Part shown: positions 1-9,675 of the stretch, piece by piece
Numbering within the stretch: the first letter of the stretch is position 1
Layout of the letters: every line of letters starts with the position of its first letter
Assembly (NCBI GenBank): GCA_025766275.1
Contig: JAFKAC010000016.1
Coordinates: forward strand, 372,001-436,000
Source: Lactarius indigo
Lineage: Eukaryota; Basidiomycota; Agaricomycetes; Russulales; Russulaceae
Reading direction: 5' to 3'
DNA: 64,000 nucleotides
Notes under the pieces: generated by a model
The model's input: the letters and a program-made list of their open reading frames with translations, nothing else
Databases searched by the model: none
What the model was told of the DNA's origin: nothing
Made by a program: the position numbers and the translations under genes

Positions 1-1806
1 ACAGGGGGGAGTCCGTCGGGACTACTGAGGGCGCTTCGTGCAGAAAGGAGAGCAGGCGGAGAGGCCAGAAAAGTCGACGCTCTGGGAAGACTTGGCTCAA
101 CAGATATCTCTTATGTGGGAGAGTTGTCGCGCTCTGCAACCAGACCGGTGCAGGTACGCTCTCGCGGAGGCAGGGGGCAGGTATGCGATGCGCGGCGTTG
201 CCGGTGGCTCGAGCCTGACGCATTATTGGGCAAGGGTAGCGGGGGAATCGCCTGTGTCGTCGATGGTGTTGGCAGTATCCGGAGGTAGGAAAGAAAAGGT
301 CGGGTCGGCGCCAGTGCCAAAAGTGCAGGCGGACGGCGATGGGCATGGCAGACTTGAGTTCGGGGCTTGAGATTCGTACTGGTAAGCTTAGTTTCCCTCT
401 CGCTTCGTGGAACCCCCAACGGCCGGGTTCGGAAGAGTTGTCATGGGGTCGGCCCTGGCCATTGGTTGCAGGATAGTGATGAAGAAGAGGATCTGAACTT
501 GAGTAAAACGTTGTAAAAGACTGGGTGAGATGATCGGAACGAGAGGGAAGGATATCAGGCTGCTCACGCCACTCAGTGGTCCTAAATACCTCCTTCCAAT
601 CGACGTCGAAAGAGGTAGCAGCTCTCTCTTCCCAAGGAACCCCAGTTGGAGAGTAACACGTGAGAAGATTGCGGTGTTAACGGTCATGATAAAGATTATG
701 ATGCTCACCAACGAGACTTCCAATGAAAGTTCTCAAACGACCGGTCGATAGTATCCGCTGGGAGGAGTAGTTGGTCAGACAGGCGGTACAGGAAATGGTA
801 AGTCGACAAAAATTGGTAGGGGAATGTGTAGAGGCGAAAGCTCACATTCTGGGGTTTTGAACAGTGACGCTATCTAGGAACTCATTGGTAGAGCATCCGT
901 CAGCAAGCTCGCCTCCAGGACAGGGTCGCCACGGCAAGACTGAAGTCCTGTGGTACAGCGGCCGAGGAGCGGACGACGGAGCCATGTATAGGAGCGCTGG
1001 CCCATTGGGGTTCTTTCCGTACGCCTAGACGGGTGAGAGGCTCAAACATGGGGTACGTAGCCTGAGCGAGCACATATGTGTGGCGCGTTGGTGGTGGTTC
1101 GTGCATGCGCCTACAGCTAGTTCCATAACGATTGTCCCCTGGTGACCATTTTTTGGACATAGGCGAGGTTTGAATGGGTAACTCCGCCACCGAGATGGCA
1201 CAGATAACCATTCCATAACCCCAATTGTTTCAAGATAACTATTATATAACCCTAATTCCGTGAGATAACCCGATTTCCTGGGAATTTCCCCCTCGACTTA
1301 TTATGAATCCCGCTCTCGAGTTTTAAATGACCGACTATGTTCTCAAAATGGCAGTGGACAATCGTTATGGAACCAGCTGTAAGCTGCTTGCGTCGACGAA
1401 CCAATGGTACACGAAAAAGAGGTACGCAATATAACATATAGCCGTATAACGTTACGAACTCGAGGAGGCCGTCTCGGATATTCTAGTTTAGAGCACCAGT
1501 TGCGGATGATATGACGAAGTGACTGTGGGGTTTCTTTGAGGCCAGATTTACGAAATGGTGCATGTCGGACTCAAGACGATATTTCCGCAGGGCGGCGGAC
1601 ATTCTGTCTGCGAGAAGTGGAGAACCCTCATTACAGCCGTACGACTGGCAACGCCGTGGACCTAGCTAATCCACAGTTCTAGGTTCGCTTTTATGTACGA
1701 TTGGGCGGACTGAGACTAAGTACATGAAACGCAAAGAACCATGCTGACGAAATGCATACCACTAAAAAAATCCCGTCTCCGGGCCAAGATCGAATGCTAT
1801 GGCGCT
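1..1806. other. No assignable gene at left edge
   Basis: I find no recognisable gene here. On the minus strand around 390-751 one frame stays open with protein-like composition (including DVDWKEVFRTTEWREQPDI), and it might be an exon of a gene running off the left edge. I do not recognise it. Around 1225-1330 there is an AT-rich stretch containing 'gataactattatataac' that resembles 32625-32722 (see findings). Confidence 0.4.
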
Positions 1807-3115
1807 TTAGCGCCAGTCGTGATAATCGTTAGAGTCGTCAAGGGAGAAGTCTGTAGATAGTCAAGCGTCGCTGCTTCCAGAGGGAAAAAAAGTAGTGGGG
1901 TGTTTGAGGAGACGTACCACTGCCTTCTGTGTCATAAGCTGAACTCTCCTCGTCGGGGTAGTCGTTCTTATAGTACTCCTCCGCTGTGCGTCCAAAAACT
2001 CTGCAGTCAGGGATGAAAACTCTGTGAACGTAAATGCGGTGCACCATTCGAGTCCTCATCTGCTTCATCTTCCTCCTCTGACTCGGATGCGGAGGCATAC
2101 GCATCTGCTAATGAATTGGGTAAACCCGTCCTGCGGCATTGGGGTTCACTGACTGCCAGCAGTCTGAAAGAGGAAATCAGGTCTACGTACAATGTCGCAA
2201 CTTTTGCGGCAGCATCGTATTCGTTGGTCAGTCCCGCACGATGGTAGAACACGTCCCAAACGAAGTCAGGGTCATCCCTCGGCGGAATTGGTGCTGGTGC
2301 AGAAACTGCGATGGGCGCAGAACGCGAGCCCGAGGGTGTGAGGGTACCAGTAGAGTCCGACGTACGGGAAGCTGATGGTTTGATGTCGTGAACTATACAT
2401 TCGTTGGGATCACAGCGCCCGGTGTAGTGAGGTGGGTTATTACGCACTAGTGAGGTATTCCTGGAGGAGAGGCAGAAACTTCTCCATCTCGGGGTCTACG
2501 GCCGAGGTCGCATCAGAGGTGAGAACCGCGTCATACAGCTTAAATTCGGGTTGCCCCTTGTCCTCCCCGAGGACAGAAGGGCTAGCATAGATGCATCAGT
2601 GGAAGTCGCTTATCCCCGGGGAAGAAGTGGCTTTCTCACAGTGACGCTGGGTCGGGGGTTGGAGAGGTATCGTCAAGGACAACCGTATACTGTCTTGACA
2701 AGTCTGGTCGCCTTGAATGTGGAGGATGAGGAGCGTCATCATGGACTGGTGGAGTTCCGGCCTTCGACGCTTGCTCCCGTTCCAGTGCCGAAATGCGGTC
2801 CTAGGAGACCAAAAATTGTTCTGAAACGAGAACACAAACAAAGGTCGATGGCGACGCACCTGGAGATCTTTCGAGCGGTCCCCCCAAGCCTCGGGCTCCA
2901 CGGTCTCGGCAAACTGAAACACGTCGAGCCCTCCACGCTTCTTTCTGCGTACGGTAGATTCGATGACTGCGCTTTCGCCTTCATTCACGCTATGTAGAAT
3001 GACGACACGAATAGGGCTTGCCTAACGCATCCAGAGGTTCTTCGTTGCGCTTGCGTTTAATTCGAAGGATAGTGTAAGGTTGTGGGCCCATTGGTGATGC
3101 TGGATCAACTTCCAT
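1807..3115 (-). CDS. IWR1: Iwr1-like RNA polymerase II nuclear import factor
   Basis: Iwr1 binds assembled RNA polymerase II in the cytoplasm and directs its nuclear import. I place eight exons (minus strand, 5' to 3'): 3115-3027, 2989-2860, 2800-2640, 2581-2448, 2392-2191, 2130-2045, 1983-1918 and 1850-1807. They give 303 aa with every junction GT-AG and in phase. Family marks are all present in order: the N-terminal basic motif TILRIKRKRNEEPLDA, then RRKKRGGLDVFQFAETVE, RQYTVVLDD, the core PDFVWDVFYHR, an acidic run ending DEDSNAEEYYKNDYPDEE, and an acidic tail ending DYHDWR. Introns are 37-67 nt. The start is the first ATG before the basic motif. No frameshift or stop interrupts it, so it looks functional. 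The seven introns in 1.3 kb are typical of agaricomycetes. The splice model is inferred from sequence only. Confidence 0.88.
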
Positions 3116-3148
3116 TATGTTAAGATCCACCGCTGGCGGTTCTACAGG

Positions 3149-3475
3149 TTAGTAAGGAGCGATAATTGAAGGTGGTGGTGAGACAGCCGCAACGTAGTTC
3201 TCACGTGGTCGCGTAGCACCATTCTCCTGAGTTTGAGTCCTCGGCATTTCATACTCTCGCCGCCATGTACGCCACTTGTCATCTTCATTTTTTTTCTTGT
3301 GCCGCTAGTGACGAATTTTTTACCACCCATCAGCCGATACTCTTTCGGCCCATTTTAGAGTTGTGCTGGCATAGAGTATCGCTGTGCAAATATCCTTCAG
3401 CCGCGGACGTGAAAGTGCAGAAGCTAGCTGCTCAAAAGAACGTGGCAGAGGCACAAGAGACTGGCCCGTCGAGGT
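3149..3475 (-). CDS. Small hypothetical protein, 5' end not found
   Basis: Two minus-strand exons can be joined: about 3475-3341 and 3304-3149, with a 36-nt GTATCG...CTAG intron. The reading includes SFEQLASALSRPRLKDICTA, then a charged stretch (RHKKKNEDDKWRTWRREYEM), and ends SPPPSIIAPY before TAA at 3149-3151. An in-frame stop just upstream and an AG at the left margin imply at least one more 5' exon, which I could not place; no ATG is obvious within 150 bp. The stop lies only 33 bp upstream of the IWR1 start codon, so the two genes are tightly packed in the same direction. I do not recognise the family. Confidence 0.4.
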
Positions 3476-3479
3476 AGCT

Positions 3480-3993
3480 AACAGTTAGCTGGTCTTGTGT
3501 ACAGCTGTCTGTGGAGTGGACTACGCGGACGCACCACTTGCGGGCCCTTGTGTCTTCCTTAGGACCGAGTTATACGGGCCTTCTCGGCCCTTCTGATTTC
3601 CCTGGAGTCCAGAAATGTAACTCAATGTTAATTTTTTGTAGAAACACGCCGGGTTCCCTCATAGAGGCGTGTTCTAATCGAGCGTTGTCCGGTTATCGGA
3701 CTATACCCCATCACTTATCATACCTGGTTGTCTCCCGGGACTAGGATAATTCGATTCTCCGTGCTGAAGTGCGCTTCATGCGCACAGATGCCTCACCTCT
3801 CCGAAAACAATGTCACTGAAAAAATACTCTTACGCCCATACGCCCACGGTCGTCGGACAACATTCAAATAAGAACCTCGTTAGTACCTTCCACCGGTTAG
3901 GGCTATTGGTTGGATTGCATCACATACATGGCATTCTCTCCGGTCACGAGCAATAAATAGGACAGCCTTTACCCCACACTTTCTCGTGCAGCT
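3480..3993. promoter_or_regulatory. Intergenic region and probable tyrosinase promoter
   Basis: No coding feature was recognised. An ATAAATAG TATA-like box lies at 3953-3960, about 34 bp upstream of the tyrosinase ATG, and is the likely core promoter. Confidence 0.35.
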
Positions 3994-4866
3994 ATGCTCG
4001 TTCTTGGGGCTTTCTTGGTCTCGCTTTCTATCTTTTCCTTGGTAGTTGGCGCATCTTCTACTTACCAAGAGAAGGCCTGCATCAAGCCGGCTGTACGCAA
4101 GGAATGGAGAGTACTTAGAACACGAGAGAAAACGGAATGGATTCGAGCTGTTAATGTACGTGAAGCTCACAGTGCCGATTTTCGTGATCTCAACGGCGTT
4201 GACTATAGTGCTTGTCACATTTGCCACACGACCCGGCTCTGACTCCTGCGGTGAAACGTTCGGTATCACTCATTCCACCGGTCAATGCGTCAAGCTCCTA
4301 TTATGATGGTTCGCCATATCCCTTTTACCAACCAGTGACAGGTGATAGATAACAATTCTTCGACAGACTTCGTGTATCTCCATATGGATTTGAATACTAA
4401 GATACACTTCACCGGGCAATTCTTTCCTTGGCACCGCTGGTACTTGCATGTCTTCGAAGAAGCTCTCAAGTACAGGTGCGGGTATCACGGAGTGTCGCCA
4501 TATTGGAATTGGACCATAGGTCATTTCCCTTTGTCCTTCCCAATGTCTAAATGCCCATTATTCGTAGATGCACCAGACTTTTTCGAATCGTCGTTCTGGA
4601 ATGACTCAAATCCCAAAAGTGGACTTGGCGGCTGGGGAGTTCCGAAGGCCGATTACAGCGTACCTGATGGTGGCTTTAGGAAGCTCCATCTCTCATATCC
4701 CTCTCCGCATATCGTACGTCGCAACTTCACGCTGCGACCATTCGACATTCCGTTCGTGGGGTTCACGGATCCCACGTTGGAAGCCAACAAGACATTCCTG
4801 GCCCCTGCAGTTGAAAAAATTCTCGAAATCCCAGACTACAAAGGGTTCCAGAAGGCGCTCGAGGCT
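3994..4866 (+). CDS. Tyrosinase, 5' exons 1-3 (gene split by transposons)
   Basis: Tyrosinase is a type-3 copper enzyme that oxidises monophenols and o-diphenols to quinones, feeding melanin synthesis. Exons are 3994-4155, 4209-4308 and 4367-4866, with introns of 53 and 58 nt, all in phase. A hydrophobic start (MLVLGAFLVSLSIFSLVVGA) is a signal peptide, so the enzyme is probably secreted. The CuA ligands are visible: His in YLHMD, His in KIHFTG and His in FPWHRWY. The 3' exons (24056-24668) carry the CuB ligands, and together they give an intact 375-aa reading frame, normal for short secreted fungal tyrosinases. The following intron starts GTGAGT at 4867. Its original 51-nt length is still visible, ending in CAG at 4915-4917, but the LINE now lies 7 bp beyond that acceptor. 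Whether a functional mRNA is still made is unknown. Confidence 0.9.
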
Positions 4867-4910
4867 GTGAGTGAGAAACGGATATGGTTGTCGGCAGTCC
4901 TGATCTAGAT

Positions 4911-4924
4911 ACATCAGGGTCCAC
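4911..4924 (+). repeat. Target-site duplication of the LINE, 5' copy
   Basis: The 14-mer acatcagggtccac at 4911-4924 is repeated at 24049-24062, directly after the LINE poly(A). It contains the tyrosinase 3' splice site (CAG) plus the first 7 bp of the next exon, so both copies carry an acceptor. Confidence 0.92.
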
Positions 4925-5806
4925 GCTAACGAAATCCCCCACACAGACCACAAAAAACTTCAAAGAAGTCGACTGGGACGCATTCCACAACTCGCTGGAG
5001 AAAAGAATCGCGGGGATGGGCGTCCCCAACCAGATAACCTCTCAAATACATCTAACTGCAGAATGCGACAGGCTAATTAATGCTATACAGGAAACTATTG
5101 ACGCTGAAGTCCCCACCATAGACATCAACAGCAGGTCTAAACGCTGGTGGACAAAGGAACTCAAATCCCTTCGCAAAGAAGCGGAGAAACTCGGCAGAGC
5201 GGCGTACAAACTCAGAGATCGCCCTGAACATCAAATACATGCCTCTTACAAACAAGCTCGCAAAAGATACGCCAAGGCTATGCAATACACGAAGCAGCAT
5301 CACTGGAGAGACTGGCTCGAAAGAGCTACCGACCCAGACATCTGGACGGCGCACCGGTACATATCGGCACCAGCAAGCGACGGAGGCAAGACAAGAATCC
5401 CAAGCTTAATAACCCAGGATGACACCGGCGTAAACCCCATTACCCGAAACCCTGACAAGAGCAATGCGCTGGCCAAGATATTTTTCCCTGAAAAGCCCCC
5501 AGAGATGCTCACGAATATATACAGCTCAGACTACCCTCCTCCAGTAGACACTCTCAGAGCGATCACCAAGGACCAAATACACAAGCACATAGCACGGCTA
5601 AGCCCATACAAGGCCCCAGGCCCAGATGGGATTCCCAACATCGTCCTGATCAAATGCGCTAACATCCTCGTCAACAGGCTCTGGACAATCTACAATGCTA
5701 TAGTCAACAAGGGATGGTACTACGCTCCCTGGAAGACCTTCACGATGGTTGTACTAAGAAAACCGGGCAAACCGAGATATAACGTCCCCAAGGCCTATAG
5801 GCCCAT
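4925..5806 (+). mobile_element. LINE (Tad/I-like), 5' portion with start of RT
   Basis: This is the left part of a 5'-truncated non-LTR retrotransposon (about 3.6 kb in total; the rest is at 21295-24048). It is open in one frame from its junction to 5806. The reading covers the linker after the endonuclease (no complete APE endonuclease and no ORF1 are present) and the first RT blocks, including SPYKAPGPDGIPN and KPGKPRYNVPKAYRPI. The frame is then broken by gypsy-1, and removing gypsy-1 restores it exactly (codon 5805-5806 plus 21295 reads ATC). Truncation at the 5' end, a poly(A) tail and a 14-bp duplication are standard marks of target-primed insertion. Confidence 0.9.
5802..5806 (+). repeat. 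Target-site duplication of gypsy-1, left copy
   Basis: CCCAT at 5802-5806 recurs at 21290-21294 immediately after the gypsy-1 3' LTR. Five bp is the usual Ty3/gypsy duplication. Confidence 0.93.
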
Positions 5807-6307
5807 TGTTACGGTATGGACTTGTTAAAGAGTGACTCGTGGCCGGTTATGACTACGGCCTGGTATTAGCATTAGTCATGGACTCTTACGACGTATCAGT
5901 CAGCATAGTAGGTCGCATGTGATTGTGACTCATGTATGACTCATTCCTAGGATAGCTGTACTAGGGTTCGAGCTAGTTACGCTATTTGTTACCTACTGTT
6001 CTAGCGGCGCTTTAAAGCCCGCGTGTACCTGTATAAGTAGTTGTCTCAGAAGACCAAGAGTCCCCATCTTGGTCTTCTTCAATCCACCACTTGACTCGTC
6101 TCTCGCTTGCCTTGGCCTCCGACCAAGTGTGCCTCCACTTCTATCCACCAAGGGATAGTACTTCTTCACCTTCAGCTGCAGTGTGCGCCTTCGTGCCCCT
6201 GTTCAGCTAGCGTTGGGTTGACACGTGGTCCCCATTCGTTTAACCTTCGTTAAGTTGACTACGCCTTCTTTACGTCCAAGTCGGACTCACGCTGGTGGAG
6301 CGTAACA
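5807..6307 (+). repeat. Gypsy-1 5' LTR
   Basis: The LTR runs from TGTTACGG to GCGTAACA and matches the interrupted 3' LTR except at six CpG/TpG/CpA positions. It contains a TATA-like box, a hairpin and the inferred transcription start described separately. Confidence 0.95.
6032..6077 (+). promoter_or_regulatory. Gypsy-1 TATA box, LTR hairpin and predicted transcript start
   Basis: TATAAG lies at 6032-6037. About 34 bp downstream, ATCTTGGTCTT (6066-6076) is the exact reverse complement of the PBS at 6310-6320, as expected for the 5' end of a self-priming transcript. The same bases form the right arm of an 11-bp perfect hairpin (gaagaccaaga 6049-6059, loop 6060-6066, tcttggtcttc 6067-6077). 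Gypsy-2 has the same arrangement with TTTAAGG at 13494 and ATCTTGGTCTT at 13526-13536. Confidence 0.7.
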
Positions 6308-6309
6308 TT

Positions 6310-6320
6310 AAGACCAAGAT
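6310..6320 (+). other. Gypsy-1 primer binding site (self-priming type)
   Basis: AAGACCAAGAT starts 2 nt after the LTR end. It is complementary over 11 nt to LTR positions 6066-6076. In the S. pombe element Tf1 the primer is the first 11 nt of the element's own mRNA; the equal length and placement suggest the same mechanism here. Confidence 0.75.
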
Positions 6321-6327
6321 CCTCATC

Positions 6328-8289
6328 GTGGCGTACTCAACCAGAGACCAGTGGACGTCTTTTCGTCCCTATCATATCGAACGACGAGGAGATCGCAATG
6401 TACCAACAAGATTCCTAGGAGCCGCTCAGTGGAGAGAACGAGGAGAAGACACAGGGTACTTCGTAGAGTTCAACAGCCCTAACCGTTTCCGACCTGTTGA
6501 GTTCAATTTTGAACACCTCTGTTGGACCGAGGTTACTTGGAACCCCATAGATCATCGCTGGGACATCGTACGACCAGCAGGAAGAAACTACAACTGCGAT
6601 ATCGACGCACGCGAACTTAATAGTCGCGCAGACTACGGCCCTATTGACGGACAAGCACAAGAACATACAGACGAAGGGATTAGCGGGGAAGAAGCCTCGG
6701 AAAGTCACTCTCCAAGCAGAGGGACAACACCAGCGGAAGAAGCCAGCTTGGGAGCTATTGGCGATCATATCATACAACGAACTGAGTCCCTTACCATTCG
6801 CCAACCCGAACCAGAAGTAATTCACATCCGTAGCCCAGCAGTTGCAATGGCCACTACCACGGTCACGCAAGAGGAGTTACTGCTCACCACTGAAGCAAGG
6901 GATCAAATAATCCTAGAAGAACAGAGACGCATTGCAGAAGAATCTAGAGCTAATTTGGCTCCCATCAACCCATACACCGGTCATCGAATGACAGAAGATG
7001 ACGTAGCAATCCATCGCGCAATCGGCCCTGACGTCGCTGACCCTCCCAGTGGAGGAGGAGGACCCCCTGGCGACCTACCAGGAGGAGGAAGACCCCCTTC
7101 AGGAGGACCCAGATTCGGAGGATTTCCTGGAGGGTTCCCGGGGGGACCACCAGGCAGAGGACCGCTAGGAGGAGGAGGGTTACCAGGTGCAGGTCCTATT
7201 GTTCCTCCAAGCAATAAACTAGCTGGTGAAGCACCCACAGTATTCAACGGAGAACGTGCCAAAGTTGAGGCATTCCTCACGCAATGGCACGTCTACTGGG
7301 GCATGAACGCAGACGAAGGCATAATGGCCACACCATACCGACGCGCCCTACTTTTTCTATCCTATATCAAAGGCGTCAACGTCAGCGAATGGGTATTGGC
7401 AATGCTCACCTGGCTCAACGGTCAGATACAAGCCGGCATACCCCGAACCAGCGAAGGACTATGGAACGAAGTTACACGCAGCTTCATGCAGCGCTTCCGC
7501 AACACAATGGAACAAGAGCAGGCTCAATATGAGCTTAAGAAAGGAGTCAAGATGATTGGGGGCAATCTAGATGAGTATTGCACCCAATTCGAACAGTTAA
7601 TACGCCGCGCTCAGTACAGGCTCGACGATCCGCAAACGCTCGATCTATTCGCAAGCGGACTACCAAAAGACCTATACGAAAAGGTCTACACCCTCGACAA
7701 CCCTCGCAACTATCGCGAATGGAAGGAAGCGGCCACGACTTGTCAACAACAGTACCTTCACCTCAAAGCAGTACTAAACAAGGGAGTTCCTTCAGGACAA
7801 GGACAAGGAAGGCAGCGACAACAGCGACAATGGCAGGGACCACCAAGAAGTTCCTGGCAACCAAGGAACCTACCACGAGATCCAAACGCAATGGACACCT
7901 CTGCAGACCGGATTCGAGGGCGACTCGCAGGCGCTGAAGATATACTCGCTCCTCGTCCCCCATATCGACCGAGAGGAGGATTCCTACAGAGAGGAGGAGG
8001 ACGCAATAACCAAAGGCCAGTTACTTGCTACAATTGTAAGAAGGATGGACACATGGCGCGAGATTGTAGACAACCGCGAGGAAGCTATCAACCTCAAGCA
8101 TCTACTAGTCGGTACATCGACACCGACTACCATCAGCAAGAACCTGAAGTTGCTACTAGGGCGGTCCAGGATGTACCCCCTCAACAGCGCGCCAACGATT
8201 GGCTTAATGGAGTAGCAGGAGAATCGGACGACGTAAAAGACATTATCCTCCAGCAATTATGGCAGAAGGAGGGTTTTCAGGACGCCTGA
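6328..8289 (+). CDS. Gypsy-1 Gag (capsid/nucleocapsid), probable GUG start
   Basis: This is a structural polyprotein that packages element RNA into virus-like particles. It reads 653 aa from GTG 6328. The N-terminal block (RDQWTSFRPY, PTRFLGAAQWRERG, FRPVEFNFEHLCW, WNPIDHRWD) is conserved in gypsy-2. A Gly/Pro-rich linker lies at about 7030-7200, then the capsid region, then a CCHC zinc knuckle (CYNCKKDGHMARDC) near the end. No ATG is available: after an in-frame TGA at 6256 the first in-frame ATG is at 6847, well inside the conserved region. GTG at 6328 has A at -3 and G at +4 and is conserved at 13750 in gypsy-2, so I choose it. The frame ends at TGA 8287-8289, overlapping pol in the -1 frame. 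Confidence 0.85.
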   Translation: MAYSTRDQWTSFRPYHIERRGDRNVPTRFLGAAQWRERGEDTGYFVEFNSPNRFRPVEFNFEHLCWTEVTWNPIDHRWDIVRPAGRNYNCDIDARELNSRADYGPIDGQAQEHTDEGISGEEASESHSPSRGTTPAEEASLGAIGDHIIQRTESLTIRQPEPEVIHIRSPAVAMATTTVTQEELLLTTEARDQIILEEQRRIAEESRANLAPINPYTGHRMTEDDVAIHRAIGPDVADPPSGGGGPPGDLPGGGRPPSGGPRFGGFPGGFPGGPPGRGPLGGGGLPGAGPIVPPSNKLAGEAPTVFNGERAKVEAFLTQWHVYWGMNADEGIMATPYRRALLFLSYIKGVNVSEWVLAMLTWLNGQIQAGIPRTSEGLWNEVTRSFMQRFRNTMEQEQAQYELKKGVKMIGGNLDEYCTQFEQLIRRAQYRLDDPQTLDLFASGLPKDLYEKVYTLDNPRNYREWKEAATTCQQQYLHLKAVLNKGVPSGQGQGRQRQQRQWQGPPRSSWQPRNLPRDPNAMDTSADRIRGRLAGAEDILAPRPPYRPRGGFLQRGGGRNNQRPVTCYNCKKDGHMARDCRQPRGSYQPQASTSRYIDTDYHQQEPEVATRAVQDVPPQQRANDWLNGVAGESDDVKDIILQQLWQKEGFQDA

Positions 8290-8305
8290 ACCCATCGGCC
8301 TGGGT
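8271..8305 (+). promoter_or_regulatory. Gypsy-1 gag-pol -1 ribosomal frameshift signal
   Basis: G GGT TTT (8271-8277) fits the X XXY YYZ slippery rule in the gag frame. Slipping back one base gives GGG TTT TCA..., the pol frame. Twelve nt downstream, ACCCA (8290-8294) can pair with TGGGT (8301-8305). Gypsy-2 has the same heptamer and stem at the same spacing. Confidence 0.7.
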
Positions 8306-9661
8306 GAGGGCAGTTAATTGTAACAGTGTAATCATGACTCGCTACCGTTCTATGAGAGTTCCAGTATCGATTCGCACCAGTTACGCAATGGCCGACATAC
8401 GCGCATTAGTAGACTCGGGAGCAACTCATTGCTTCATGAGACCCTCCTTCGCAAAAAGGATGGGACTTGGGACAAAATTACTCGAGGTCCTGAAGAAAAT
8501 ATGGAATATCGACAATACAGAAAACAAGTCGGGGCGTATCACTCATTATACCGATGTTGATGTCCAAACTAAAGGAATCCATAAGGAAATGCGCTTCCTG
8601 ATTACAGATATTGGCAACGAAGACATTGTGCTGGGATACCCCTGGCTCGCCATCTACGACCCACATATCAAATGGTCGCAAGCCGCTATTCATGAAGATA
8701 TGCTTCCCATTATCATTCGCTCAACCAACCCCTATCTTAAAACGACGACGACAATCGCGGCGGCCACCGCTCAAAACGACGACTATGAAGTCGTACACTC
8801 CTGTGTTATCACAGACGAACAACGGCAACAATTCGAAGAAGGGTGTCGAATTAGAGCCACTGCCACCGACCTCGCTATCGCTGCGCAACAATATGTTACC
8901 AAAGCTGAGTTACCCCCCGAATACCGCGAATTTGAACGTCTCTTCAGTGAAGAAGCATCGGACAGGTTTCCACCCAGCAGGCCCTGGGATCACGCCATCG
9001 AATTCAAACCCGGGACGGCCGATGCAATTGACTGCAAAATATACCCTATGACACAAGAAGAAGACAAGAAGTTGTGCGAATGGATCGACAAACAATTGAA
9101 AAAGGGGTATATACGACCTTCCAAATCCCCGTATGCTTCGTCCTTCTTCTTCATTAAGAAGAAGGATGGAAAGTTACGACCCGTTCAAGACTATCGAAAA
9201 ATCAACGCAGTCACCATCTGCAACCAATATCCTCTTCCCCTCATCTCCAATCTTATCACCAACCTTAGCAATGCTCATATCTACACCAAACTTGACGTTC
9301 GGTGGGGATACAATAATATACACATCAAAGAGGGAGATGAAGAAAAGGCAGCATTCAAGACACGCTATGGATTGTTCGAACCAACGGTGATGTTTTTCGG
9401 CTTAACCAACTCCCCAGCAATGTTCCAGACGATGATGAATTTCATCTTCAGGGATATTATTGCAAAGCATGAAAAACGGGGTACCATTATTTGGGTTTAT
9501 ATGGACGACATCGGCATCGCTACGGGACTTAATCACTCTTTACCGGACCACATCAACGCAGTCAAAGATGTTCTCCGCGTATCCGCGGAACATGACCTAT
9601 ACTACAAACTCGAGAAGTGTCTTTTCCACTCCCCGCGTATGGATTACCTGGGGGTAATCCT

Positions 9662-9675
9662 TGAAAAGGGGGTGA
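9662..9675 (+). other. Gypsy-1 central polypurine tract (cPPT) candidate
   Basis: TGAAAAGGGGGTGA within RT is identical over 14 nt to the 3' PPT at 13095-13108. It sits at 49 percent of the internal region (6308-13108). It lies in a 35-nt block (9639-9673) identical to gypsy-2 17064-17098 although flanking codons differ synonymously. Confidence 0.65.

Noticed and set aside
4884..5828. Stand-alone 314-aa protein gene
   Set aside because: The frame mixes tyrosinase intron, LINE RT and the first bases of the gypsy-1 LTR; the start and end are accidental.
6981..7280. Pro/Gly-rich antisense frame opposite gypsy-1 gag (and 14433-14765 opposite gypsy-2 gag)
   Set aside because: It is a by-product of the Gly/Pro-rich gag linker on the other strand, with no conserved reading.
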